NCBI GenBank assembly: GCA_002286715.1
Contig: NSJX01000023.1
Location: 192,524 to 256,523 of the forward strand
Direction of reading: 5' to 3'
DNA length: 64,000 nucleotides
From: Dentipellis sp. KUC8613
Taxonomy: Eukaryota; Basidiomycota; Agaricomycetes; Russulales; Hericiaceae
Shown: positions 29,796 through 40,623 of the stretch, piece after piece
Numbering within the stretch: the first letter of the stretch is position 1
Layout: each line of letters starts with the position of its first letter
Made by a program: the position numbers and the translations under genes
Notes under the pieces: model-generated
What the model was told of the DNA's origin: nothing
Seen by the model: the letters and a program-made list of their open reading frames with translations, nothing else
The model's database searches: none

Positions 29796-31910
29796 ATGGC
29801 CGCCGACAATGCAGAAGACCGGAGTACGACGCTGCCTATGAATGACGACAAACCCATGAAAACTAGCTCGGACGACGAGGAGAAAGGCGCTGTGACGGAA
29901 GTGCGTGAGGCTCCAGTAGATATCGAGCATGCTGTTGTCGCAGACGACCCACGAAAGTGGTCGCCGTTTCGCAAGGTGTGTAATACTATACGCACAATCC
30001 TTTGGAGCAACTTACGATATCTTCTTAGGCAACAGCGCTATTTATCATTGCGAGCGCGTCCATGATTGCGGGTTTGGCTGTCAATATTTATAACCGTATG
30101 TCCATATTGACTTCTCCCAGAAGCTTGACTAACGCGCGCCTGGATTCCAGCTGCCATTGGCCAGATAGAGACCCAGTTGCATGCGACAAGTGGAGAAATC
30201 AGTCTCAGCTTGTCGCTCTTCATCCTTCTTCAGGGTGGCGTACCAATCATCTGGAGCTCCGTCAGCGAAATCTTGGGCCGAAAGGTAATGCCGCGTTGAA
30301 ACTTCCCCCTCCCCGCCTCAGCTCTGACACTGCCTAGATTGTCTACATTACATCCATCACCCTGTCCGTCATTGGCTGCATTGTTGCCGCAGAGGCTCAC
30401 AGCATCGGTGTGCTAATAGGAATGAGATGTATCCAAGCAGTAGGGTGAGCTCCGGGGCCCGCGAAGACCGCCGCACTCCGCAATGGCGCCCCCGACCCTG
30501 AAACTCACATTCCCCACCTCTGTCAGATCCAGCGCAGTCATGGCTATCGGCGCCGCAACCCTCGCAGACATCTACGATCCGTCCGAGCGCGGAACTATGA
30601 TGGGAATTTACTACGCCGCGCCTCTGCTTGGTCCTAGCCTGGGTCCCATCCTCGGCGGTATACTGACGCAACTGCTCGACTGGCGCGCAACGTTCTGGTT
30701 CCTCGTGATCTTCATGGGCTGCACCGTCGTCATGTTCGTGTGCTTCTTCCGGGACACGTTCCGCCGCGAGCGCAGCCTCGTGTACCAGACGGTGCTCCGC
30801 CGGAACAGGGAGCTGCGCGAGCGCGAGATACTCGCGTCGAAGCGGTCGAGCAAGACGGCCGTTTACGAGCAATCTGAGAAGAAGACTACAAAACAGGACG
30901 TGCAGAGTGGCGTGGAGCCGGTGGATGCACCGCCAGAGAGCGTGGCTCCTCCGCTAGAGGAAGTGAAGCTGTCGCTGAAAGATGTCAATCCCTTCCCCCC
31001 GCAGCTGCTCGTTCTGCGACGGTGGAACAACGTGGCAATCCTGTTTGCTTCTGGTACGCACCTTATCCAGCTTGATGTCGTCTGGCCCATAATCTGACCT
31101 TGGTACCATGCCACAGGACTGTTCTTCGGCTTCACATACTGCATCATGTACACATGTGCGCTCACGCTCGAAAACAAGTACCATCTCAACTACCTCAAAA
31201 CCGGCCTCGTGATGCTTTCTTTCGGCGTAGGTGCGCGGATCGCTTCTAATCCTCATATATGATAGATGATAAGAAGCTGACGGCCTTATCCAACCCCCGT
31301 TAGGAAGCATGTTTGGCAGCATCCTGGGCGGACGCTGGTCGGACCGTGTCCTCCGCCGGCTGAAAGCGCTGAACGGCGGACACCATTATCCCGAGATGCG
31401 TCTGGAAAGCACGAAGCCAGCGATGCCGTTCTTCCCCCTCGCCGTCGTCGCCTATGGATGGTTAGCAGAAAAGCATGTCCACATCGCCGCGCTCTGCGTT
31501 GCGTTGTTCTTCTCCGGGTTCTTCTCTGTGTACGTTGGCATCTCCTTCCCTTGTCAACTGTGGCGCGCTCATCACGACGGGATTGTAGATGGATCTACTC
31601 GAGCACGCTCGCGTACATCGTAGACGCCAACACTGGGCGGTCGTCGTCCGCTGTTGCTACAAATAGCTGCTTCCGCGGTCTTTCAGCATTCTTGTTTGCA
31701 GAAGTTGCTGTTCCCCTTCTGGTGAGTGTCTAGCCTTTGAAGTGCGGTTATTCTTATCAATTGCTATTCCTGTAGAACTCCATCGGGGACGGCGGTTTAT
31801 ACACGCTATGGGCGGGGCTGCTAATCTTTACAGAAGGCCTGATGCTCGTTGTGCTATACAAGGGCGGGAGATGGCGCGAGAAGGCGGAGGCGCGCGAGGC
31901 CAGGAGGTAA
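29796..31910 (+). CDS. MFS drug:H+ antiporter, DHA1-type, 540 aa
   Basis: Nine exons: 29796-29975, 30029-30095, 30151-30284, 30338-30444, 30527-31053, 31117-31230, 31304-31529, 31589-31721 and 31776-31910; all phases agree. A 60-residue polar N-terminus precedes twelve expected membrane segments. Family marks include SEILGRK after TM2, the proton-antiporter stretch around GPSLGPILGGILTQLLDWRA (TM5, DHA1 motif C), and a long charged loop between TM6 and TM7 (about 110 residues). It probably exports small toxic compounds or metabolites at the plasma membrane; the substrate cannot be told. The central-loop length recalls QDR-like members. Confidence 0.85.
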
Positions 31911-32363
31911 GTGGCTGATTGGGTGGAATGGGATATGTATTATCATAGACGCCTCCAATTTTGCATAGCAGAATAGAGCTTGCATATAGAACAGTTATGT
32001 TTCGAAACTTTGACCGGGCGTTGACTGACGGTCGGTAGACGCAAGGATTGCCTACTCGTAATTGCAACGGTGTTGTACGTGCATCCATCCACACGCCTTC
32101 TTACTCACCCGAACACGCCATCAGTGAGTTCACGTCCTACTATTGTCTTGTATCTGCTACTATGGGGACGACATCTCGTATAATGCTGAGCCGTGCCAAC
32201 CACAGTAACGAACGTTTCAATTATATGTGATCCACATATAATTGGGTTAGACGGTACATAAAAGACACAGATCTCATCCCCTTCTAGACCCCCTTTCACT
32301 TCAACTTGCCCCTGACGCCCCAATATTACTCCAGTACTACAACGACTAAAGGAGCCGCCGAGC
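31911..32363. other. Intergenic, promoter of gene E
   Basis: No coding signal. ACATAAAAG (about 32256-32264) lies 100 bp before the gene E ATG and could be its TATA box. Confidence 0.4.
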
Positions 32364-32759
32364 ATGCCTGTAACCGACCATCCGTGGGATATAGAGGAAG
32401 GTCAAGTCGTACAGGCCGGAATAGATCAAGTTGCAACAACGGACGGCGGCAATATTAGGGAAGATGTTTCTCCCGAAGCATCAAATACGGTGCCAGCCCT
32501 TTCAGCAGAGGTGGTGGAGGGTACGTTTATCAGTCCTACGGCGCTGAGGATCTTTGCTAAAAAATTTTGATCCATCTCGTCTGCGACGCCGAGAGTGGTA
32601 CCTCGGGCAATTGCAGAAAGAGGAGAGATCAGACTGGCAGAAAAGCTTGAAGCATATGAAGTCGCGATGCGAGTTCTACGGGAGAGAAGGACGGAGTCAT
32701 CACCGGAGCCACGAGAAAACGCAGTCGAGACTTTCCGGGCTCTGCACAAGAAAAAGTAG
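32364..32759 (+). CDS. E: small charged protein of unknown function, 99 aa
   Basis: Two exons, 32364-32520 and 32617-32759; the 96-nt intron (GTACGT...GCAG) is in phase 1. Exon 1 is acidic (MPVTDHPWDIEEGQVVQAGI). Exon 2 is predicted helical and charged (ERGEIRLAEKLEAYEVAMRV) and ends LHKKK. No domain is recognised. It is convergent with the bHLH-like gene F, stops about 170 bp apart, and its intron phase and small size mirror the B genes. Sequence similarity to B is too weak to claim homology. The model rests on phase agreement only. Confidence 0.45.
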
Positions 32760-32927
32760 CTGGGATGAAAGTCTGCGTTATGCGTTGGAGGAGAGCTTAG
32801 AGCGTCAGACAGCTCGAGAGGAACAGGCATGAAGCCTGGATTGTCAGATATATAGTCACAATTTCTATATTCAGGTGTTGCATCGTCTGTGTCTAGCGTG
32901 AAGGTGAGCTGATTTACAGTAACTGCT

Positions 32928-33991
32928 TCATGCAGTGTATGCTAGAGGAGAGTCTGCGGCGCGGGATGGCGTCTGGCCCTGAACCGTACTTTCAGAGCCA
33001 TCTCGCGGTTCGCCCTCTTTTACCTGGCTCACGCCACGCCCTGTTCCTTGGGACATCTCGCGACGATCGCTTGGGTCTTTCGCCAGTGCCAAACAGAGTT
33101 CTTTCAGATCTTCGTGACTCCTCCGAAGCTCCTCCATCCGAGCCTGTACTTGCACAATATAATCTGCGGCTAAGATGGAGGTGAGCTCACCAAACCTTAT
33201 GGACTAACAGCGGGACTGATCTCACCTATGTGCATGAAGAAACCTTGACTTCCTGTTTTACCACACGCGTACCTCTGAAAATGCTCGTCAGGTATAGCAG
33301 CTCTCAGCCTCTTAGCACCGTCGGTCCTCTCTTTACGAATATCTCTCTGTCTAGTTCGATTGTCTCTGAGGCTATCGTCGGTAGGGTCCAAGTCGTCGTA
33401 TTTGAGCCTTTTGGGTGACACGTCCTCCTCGTCTGAGTCGATGATCAGTTCCACCTCCTCAGCTGGGCGCTTTCTGGTGTGGCGAGCGCTCGGCGCAGCC
33501 ATTCCCCTGCCTTGCTGATACCGAATCTCGTCAACAGAACTGAAATCACCTAGTGAGGCCTGGCCTCCGATGTCATCTATACCCATGCCTTGCTGAGCAC
33601 CAGGGGCGCTGGGCCGAGAAAGACGATCGAGAGGCATGTGCAGGCGACCAGAGGAATAGTGTGCAGCACGATCAAGTCGAAACATAGAAGGAGGTCCGGC
33701 GGTGGCCGCCGTTGCAAATTGCTGGCGATAGCTTATGGCACTCGTCTCGGAGGCTTTAGGTCCAACTGGAGAGGTCGTATATCCTTGTTGAAAAGCAGAA
33801 CTCGGTGCCACGGCTCCAGGCGACCAGCTTGGCGACAGATTGCCATATGGGACCCGGCTGTCCTCTTGATATTCGGTTGAGCCATCGGCACCTCGGGTTA
33901 CAGGGTGACTGAAATTATGGTGCAAAGTTGGCGATCCGGAGAGCAAGGAAGAGATGTCGAAATCGTGGCCCTCTGTAGTGTGAGACATCAT
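32928..33991 (-). CDS. F: diverged bHLH-like putative transcription factor, 335 aa
   Basis: Exons 33991-33226 and 33169-32928, with a 56-nt intron in phase 1. Residues 1-190 are Ser/Pro/Gly-rich. Around 170-205 lie RKRPAEEVELIIDSDEEDVS and PKRLKYDD, a likely bipartite nuclear signal. A basic segment (RTRQRDIRKERTDGAKRL) leads into helix 1 ending LRAAIP, then a loop and helix 2, read across the intron as GFFMHI-A-ADYIVQVQARME, then a short coiled coil. The intron splits helix 2 at the same codon and phase as in family A, which supports common ancestry. A second ATG three bases in (33988) is an alternative start. Confidence 0.7.
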
Positions 33992-34573
33992 AGTGAGACA
34001 TAGAGAACTGGGAAAATCGCGTCAGTTTATGTGAACGCCTCAGTGCATGCGCTTTATAGCAGAAGCTAACAAGGTCACAAAGTTACGTTTAGCTGGTTCT
34101 GGGCATTCGGACGTTTGCATTTGTTCTGGAACTTAATTCTGCCCTTGCTCTTTTCTATCGCCTGCGTACAGAGGACGTACTCGAAATGATAGCTGGACAG
34201 TCTGAGTCGAAGCACAACATCTCCTCTTCAACAACGAGGTAGGATTTAGTAACGTGGCCGGAATACATAACGGTGAGGACATACGTTGATAGGAGACAAA
34301 TCGCTTTGCTGCTTTTGCTGTAGGTATCTCACCTATCAAGACCTGTTATGATGGCGCTGAGGGGCGCATTGATCAGAACGTATGATTCCAAAGATGTCGA
34401 GACCTTGTAGGAGAGGGGAAGAGACAAGCCACATCGGGCGCAGTTCGGCGCTTACTTTAGTTCTTATCTTGACATTGACCATGGCACCCTTATCTACGCC
34501 GACTGCGGCATCTCTACATTCTCGTTATCTACACTCAACGTACAGCCGTGAAGATATCTGCTTTTCTTAGAAA
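33992..34573. promoter_or_regulatory. Divergent promoter of F and ureG
   Basis: 582 bp between head-to-head genes. Short ORFs on both strands look spurious. No palindrome of the AGGTCCNNGGACCT type is present, which separates this promoter from those of the array. Confidence 0.4.
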
Positions 34574-35682
34574 ATGTCTACGAACGTCCAGTTCATCAAC
34601 AATTTGTCGACGGCGGCAGTAACGAACAGTTCCAAGAATCACCACGAACACTCGCATGACGGCGGCCCTTCGCACTCGCACGATCATGGTGTCGGCGAGC
34701 ATGGACATACGCACGAGCATCTGGAGCATCCTGGTGCGCGCTGGTGGTATAGAAATAGTGGAGGTCGTACTCATGCTCCATATTACTAGGGAAATTCGCG
34801 GAGAGAGAGATGCCAGATTATTCACACCGTAATTTCGAGGAGCGAGGGTTTACGATCGGCATCGGCGGGTAAGGCTCCTCGATCTTATATTGGAATACTG
34901 GTTTCATGTTATTTGTAGTCCCGTAGGCTCCGGAAAGACGGCCCTCACGCTTGCCTTGTGCCAGCGATTCCGAAAGGAATACAACATTGGTACATCTCGC
35001 CGTCTTCCTGGCTTGGCATCGAGATTGACAAGAAGTGCAGCGACTGTGACTAACGATATTTTTACTCGTGAGGACCAAGAATTCCTGATCAAGAACCGTG
35101 CACTTCCATCGGAGCGCATCCTTGCCATCGAGACTGGTGGTTGCCCTCATGCTGCTATCCGAGAGGATATTTCAGCCAACATGGGGGCTTTGGAGACCCT
35201 TCAGGCGAAATACGGGTGTCAGATGCTCTTTGTCGAAAGTGGAGGCGACAATCTCGCGGCGAATTATTCTCGAGAGCTTGCAGACTATATCATCTATGTC
35301 ATCGACGTATCCGTAAGTGCGGCGCGCTTCGTGGCAATCCGATCGCTGACCGCGAAGGCAGGGAGGCGACAAGATTCCGAGGAAGGGCGGACCGGGCATC
35401 TCGCAGTCGGATCTACTGGTTGTGAACAAGGTAGTTCTTCATGAATCCTCGATGTGCCGATTGGACTATTCAGCGCTTGCACAGATCGACATTGCACCGT
35501 ATGTTAATGCCTCACTGGAAGTTATGGCCCGAGACTCCAAACTCATGCGGGGCGATGGACCGACTATATTCACAAGCGTGAAGGAAGGGAGCGGTGTGGA
35601 GGATGTTGCTCAATTAATTCTCGCAGCATGGAGAACAGCCGGTAGCCCGGGTAAGCCAGGGGCAGTTGGTGATGACGCGTGA
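34574..35682 (+). CDS. ureG: Urease accessory GTPase UreG, 282 aa
   Basis: Six exons: 34574-34733, 34790-34868, 34919-34989, 35041-35312, 35362-35430 and 35485-35682. The His/Asp-rich N-terminus ([17 protein letters not shown], about residues 23-50) is the metal-binding extension of eukaryotic UreG. Then come the P-loop GPVGSGKT, the switch [13 protein letters not shown], the nickel-site CPH motif in [20 protein letters not shown] and the base-specificity motif VVNK. It delivers nickel to urease with UreD and UreF homologues (established knowledge). Intron positions fall inside conserved motifs and restore them exactly, so the model is strong. Confidence 0.95.
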
Positions 35683-36012
35683 AGCACAGAGATCTTTGGT
35701 GGGGAAAGAAGTTAGCCCAAAGCTGTACTGTTTTGTACCTTTGTATCAGTGAAAGAAGCGTCGATAATAAGAATGGCCTACTAACTCGAACCTGTACTGT
35801 CGGATCGTACAGAAGGTCGAATGGTCGCGAGGGAAACCCACGAAATGATCGCGATGCACGCGACGCGACAAGATCACGTGATCAAACTTGCGTTCGACGT
35901 CTGCTTTGGCGGTCGTCTTATCCTTTGCGGCGACGACAAACGCTAGAGGTGAGCATAAGGTAGTCACAATTCAATCCTTCAGCATATTCACCACCATATA
36001 GTGTCGCTGGAA
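35683..36012. other. Intergenic, 3' of ureG
   Basis: 330 bp with no coding signal. A near-palindromic AAGATCACGTGATC (contains CACGTG, an E-box) lies at about 35869-35882, within the likely promoter of the F-box gene. Confidence 0.4.
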
Positions 36013-37506
36013 ATGAGCCTTACATCCCAGGATACATCCACGTGTTGCTACATCGACAAGTTACCATTTGAGATCCTTGCTGGGATCTTCTCCCTTATCT
36101 GCCGCCCAGCCTGCGGACCTAGTTTTCGATATCAGTTTCATACAGGGAATCCTCAGGTTGCGCTCTCCCAGGTGTCCCAACTCTGGCGCTGGACTAGCCT
36201 TCAGACAAGCTCCCTATGGTCCGTAATTCATATTACCAACCTCAAGCAGCGGTCGCTCTTGAGAGCACCCATTTTCCTTGAACGATCCAGAGATACTCCG
36301 CTTGATGTCATTATCACCTGGACACTGGACTATTCCAAGACCTCTTCCTTTGAGCGTCTTCATACCCTACGAGCCGACTTCGTATCGCTTCTGACGCAAC
36401 TTATTGCACATACGCCCCGCTGGCGTCTATTTCATCTCGTCGTCAACGATTTCGCTCTCATGCATCACTGTCTAACATCATTATCTGCCTGTGACTCTGC
36501 CCCCATTCTCAATCGCGTCGTGCTAGACCTCGTAGAGAGCGTCTACGACCGAAGCAACACGCATCAGACTCGGCCATTACTCCAGCATCTCAACCCATTC
36601 CATGGAAACGCACCGTCCCTAATGTACCTCTCACTCGGATGTATCTGGCTTCCATTCACATCATCTTTCCTCCATAATCTCAAGTCTCTGAATTGGGACC
36701 ACTCCATGCACACAGGGTCGCTCTTACAGACCAAACCCACATTCGTAGAATTCATGTCCGTCTTATCGCAATCGCCTCTCCTCGAAGAGCTCTACTTCAC
36801 CTCCGTAGCCCTAGGAGATGAGGTAGGCTGGACGGGCGGGGTCGTCGAGCTCCCCTCACTGCGCAGCCTCGCACTGAAGGGCATCTCGTCGAAATACGGA
36901 ACCGCGCTCCTGCGAAACCTGCGCCTCTCGAACCTGCGCTACCTCGAAGTCGATCTCGACGACAACGACTGCACATCATTCATCCGCGCGCTCCTGGAGC
37001 CCATTGACGCCGGGCGCACTACGCTCTCCAGCATCGAGACGCTCGTCGTCGAGAACATGGCCGACCTCACCGCGCCCAGCCCTGCGCTGTACGAGCGGAT
37101 GTTCGGCGCGCTGTCATCTCTGCGTATCCTGGTATACGACTGCTACCGCAACCCACTATACGCATTCGGCGCGGGCTGCATGTCGAATATCTTTCCGAAG
37201 CTGGACACCGTCGTCCTGCCAGGCGTCCTACCAGAGGAGCTGCGAGCATTCGTCGCACTCCGGATCGAGGCCGGCCATCCGCTTTCGTACGCCTTTGCAG
37301 ATCGAGATATCCGGATCGGGAGCGAGGACGAGTCGTGGCTACGACAGTCACTCAAGTACTTCGGATACGTGGACCAAGTGCAGAGTCTGAATGGCGTCAG
37401 AGAGTTTCTCGACTTGCTCGAAAAGCAGGAGCTTGGGGCAACCAGTGGTGGTCGACGGACTATACAGCGACTATCGAGGTCCGTTTGGCTGTTATCCTTA
37501 AATTAA
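36013..37506 (+). CDS. F-box protein with LRR-like repeats, 497 aa
   Basis: One long exon from ATG 36013. The F-box lies near residues 12-60 (IDKLPFEILAGIFSLICRP ... VSQLWRWTSLQ). The rest contains repeated hydrophobic segments such as LKSLNW, LLEELYF, LRSLALKG and LRYLEVDLD, typical of the irregular leucine-rich F-box families expanded in Agaricomycetes. The expected role is substrate recognition in an SCF ubiquitin ligase. The last 20 residues lack clear character; a GTCCGT donor near 37481 could splice to a short downstream exon and change the C-terminus. Confidence 0.8.
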   Translation: MSLTSQDTSTCCYIDKLPFEILAGIFSLICRPACGPSFRYQFHTGNPQVALSQVSQLWRWTSLQTSSLWSVIHITNLKQRSLLRAPIFLERSRDTPLDVIITWTLDYSKTSSFERLHTLRADFVSLLTQLIAHTPRWRLFHLVVNDFALMHHCLTSLSACDSAPILNRVVLDLVESVYDRSNTHQTRPLLQHLNPFHGNAPSLMYLSLGCIWLPFTSSFLHNLKSLNWDHSMHTGSLLQTKPTFVEFMSVLSQSPLLEELYFTSVALGDEVGWTGGVVELPSLRSLALKGISSKYGTALLRNLRLSNLRYLEVDLDDNDCTSFIRALLEPIDAGRTTLSSIETLVVENMADLTAPSPALYERMFGALSSLRILVYDCYRNPLYAFGAGCMSNIFPKLDTVVLPGVLPEELRAFVALRIEAGHPLSYAFADRDIRIGSEDESWLRQSLKYFGYVDQVQSLNGVREFLDLLEKQELGATSGGRRTIQRLSRSVWLLSLN

Positions 37507-37865
37507 TTGTAGAACTCACCCTGTCTTCTATATGTTTGCAGGGTATTCGATTACACCTGGCATGGTTGGGCATGGAAGCAGGGAAGAAATCGTCCCCTTA
37601 CAGGGCCTGTCGCAAGTGCTCCCTAATACAAGACTTCGTATCAAAATTTGACTGGTCATGATTCTACGATGTGTTACGATTATGTCTATAGTAGTAGTAA
37701 TATTGTAGAGTAGACTGTTGTGGAGTTGGAAACACGCAGCAACATATAACTTATGAATTGGCGTACATCGTCTGGAAGTGGCAATAGCGACTCATGACTC
37801 GCTCATAATACTATACACCTTGCTAAGTTATTGACTGCGCTATTTGAGTGGTTGCTAGCTAATGG
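37507..37865. other. Intergenic
   Basis: 359 bp of AT-rich sequence between two plus-strand genes, probably 3' UTR and promoter. No gene seen. Confidence 0.4.
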
Positions 37866-39946
37866 ATGCACAACGTCCCAGACTTTGAATCATTGGACTT
37901 GAATCAACGCCGGTTCGTATGCGAACAAAGAAAGGTAAACAAGAGTTTTGGGCGCGCCGCGCCGCGGACAAACTTGCTCATTATCATGGCAACTGGCGAA
38001 ATCCTGACTTGTATTCCTTCCGAGCGATCTTCAAGCACGATTTTTCTGCGTTTCTCAGCGTGATAAAGCGCGCAACTGTGGAAGGAAGACGGCCATGCAG
38101 GCAGCTGACAGATCCGGAAAATTAGTACCTCAGCTTGTTGAATTTCTTCAAGACCCCCTGGTCATCTCCCTGCTCTCCGTTCACCCAAATGCACTCTTTA
38201 GCCCCTCATTTACTGTTCCACCGACGTGGAATAGCTGGTGGAACTGGGTTTCATCCGCATCTGCATCTGGTTCAGGGGAAACCCCATGGGCTTCACTTCT
38301 GCAGTATTACACTGACCTTGCTCTGAGAGTAAACACTCAAGTGAGTCCCTCAATTCATTTTCAATATGTATTTGAAACAATGTGAATGGTAGAAGCTAGC
38401 GCATGTATCGTCTCACTCAGCCGAGCATGACTGTCCCGCAAGCCCAATACTACCATCCGATCTGGCCGACCTACTTCAGAAAGCAGGCAGGCTACAACTA
38501 GATCGCACCCCTCTTCAGCTGCACGCACCTGGTGACCATCTCAATGTGCGTTCATTTATTTGATCTGAGCTGTGCTTGACAAGGGTTTGAACAGGCAGCA
38601 GACGGTCGACCTCCGCAGGGCATGTCTCCGAAGAAAGCCCATGAGGTATCCCGCATGAGTGAATACATCCACCACCTCACTACCTCCGTGCCTCAGTTTC
38701 ACGATGTCAGATACATAGTTGACGTCGGTGCTGGCCAGGTGAGGCTTCAATGCATCAACTTTCGGTTCGCAGATGGACACCAACGCTGCCATGCAGGGAT
38801 ATCTTTCGCGTGCGCTATGTGACCTCGGCTTTCATGTCCTGGCGCTAGATGGAGATACAGGACAGACAGAAGGAGCAAAGCGACGCGACGACGCGAAATC
38901 GAAGGGCTCGAAGCCAAAGGCATCTCAGTCATACGCAAAGCTGCCTACCAAGGGGTCATTGACACACAAAACTCTCTATATCAATTCCACGACACTGAAA
39001 GACGCCGTCTCATCGTGGATAGACGATCCACGCGCAGCCATAGATCGGCCTGCTCCATCTGTCCTATTCGTCGCCCTCCACGCCTGCGGCTCGTTGACCC
39101 CGGACATCTACCGCGCATTCCTGGATCTGCAGAGGTCCCGGAACGGTAACACTGCAGAAAAATGGTCTCCTGCAGGAGCCGTCATTGTAGGTTGCTGCTA
39201 CAATCTCATGGACGCCGCAGGTCAGCCTCCGCTTTCTTCCTTTTCACATAACGACGTCCTTACCGATCCCGCATATGTTCCTAGTCGACTTCCCTCTCTC
39301 ACGAGAATTCGCCTCATGTCCGCGGCTCACTTCATCCCATCTTCAACTGGCCACCCAAATGCCGTCGCACTGGTTCGACACGCCGACCTCTCGCGCTTCC
39401 GCCGAGCTAGCAGTGAAGAAAGTCGTGTATCGAGCCCTGCTTGAGCCATTTTTGCAGGCATCTGCATCTGCACAAGCACCCGACAGACTCAACATCCCAC
39501 CAACACCTTCCGGCACCGAGCCAGAACCGGGACCAGAAGCACGCAAAGCTAGGATCGGACGTCTGCCCGACCGCATATACACCTCGTTCCCCAACTTCTG
39601 CTCTCACGCCTTCACAAGACTAGGACTGGAACCTTCGACACACTCCTTTGATTCCCTTCCTACCCTAAGCACGGACGAGAACGTCCCAATGCCACTCGCA
39701 GAAGCACAAAAACGCCTCGAAGTCCTGCACACCCTCCGCTGCATCCTCGGACCATGCATTGAAAGCCTCATCCTGCTCGACCGGCTGGCATGGCTGCGGG
39801 AAAATTTGTGCAGCGATTCCATGGAAGAGAAGGATGCGGAATGGGATGTCGAACTGGTTGGATTATTTGACCAGGCCCTTGGCAGCGCGCGGAGCTTTGC
39901 TCTAGTCGTCGTGCCCGGAGAAGCCAAACCAAAAACGGGCTCATAA
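37866..39946 (+). CDS. METTL25-type methyltransferase, about 540-600 aa
   Basis: Secure exons: (38112)-38340, 38393-38545, 38595-38738, 38797-39220 and 39285-39946, all in phase. Marks of the METTL25/RRNAD1 family are MSPKKAHEVSRMSEYI, the SAM-binding motif IVDVGAGQGYLSRAL (rebuilt across an intron), LHACGSLTPDI and VGCCYNLMD. The 5' end is uncertain. A 52-nt intron at 38060-38111 would join an exon from ATG 37866 (601 aa), or translation may start at ATG 38095 within that stretch (542 aa). The cytosolic methyltransferase substrate is unknown; METTL25 proteins have been tied to rRNA and ribosome modification. Confidence 0.8.
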
Positions 39947-40623
39947 TATATGCATGCAGTCTTGTGGCAATCCTAGGCCTTCCGCGGACGAGCAGTCGTA
40001 GTAAAGTGAGGGCGACTTGTGGGGACGAATAAAGTATGCTTCAACACGTATGTATTGAGAACTTGTACTGTATGCAGAAGTACGGGGGACGGAAGGTTAT
40101 AAACAGTACAGTATATGATATACCCGACTCGCGAAAATTATCGTGTATAAGGGGGCGGGTAAGGCTACAAAAATCAACGGAGAGACCATGCTCTGTAACC
40201 GGTCAAAGGAATATGACGAAGCCCAAAGAAGAGTAGACGAGTCAGGATCCCTTGACTAGGCGAAGGAGAACTACAGTTACAAGCGTACGCGTTTATGGTC
40301 TGGTGGTACGTGAGGATGAGGGTCAATATTTATGGATACAAAGGTCGGGACACGAATTTGAGACACCATACAGTAGTGAAGATATCAGTTTCGGCAGTGC
40401 GACGTGAGGACGACAGGGAAAGGAGGATATATGCAGAGTGGAAGGTGCGGGAAGAGTCAGATCGTGTAAAGTGCATGAAGGCAGACAGGTGCTGAATACT
40501 TGGGCTGCAAGGTCTAGTCCCTGTGTTGACAATGGAGGGCATGATTTAAATAAGGTGAAAAGAAAAGCATGAACGTAGGAGCGAATATGCCAGGTCGAAA
40601 AGAAAATCCACAGGCGGGGGCTG
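39947..40623. other. Intergenic between convergent genes
   Basis: 677 bp between the methyltransferase stop and the phytochrome stop, which face each other. Only short ORFs without coding character are present; probably two 3' UTRs. Confidence 0.4.
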
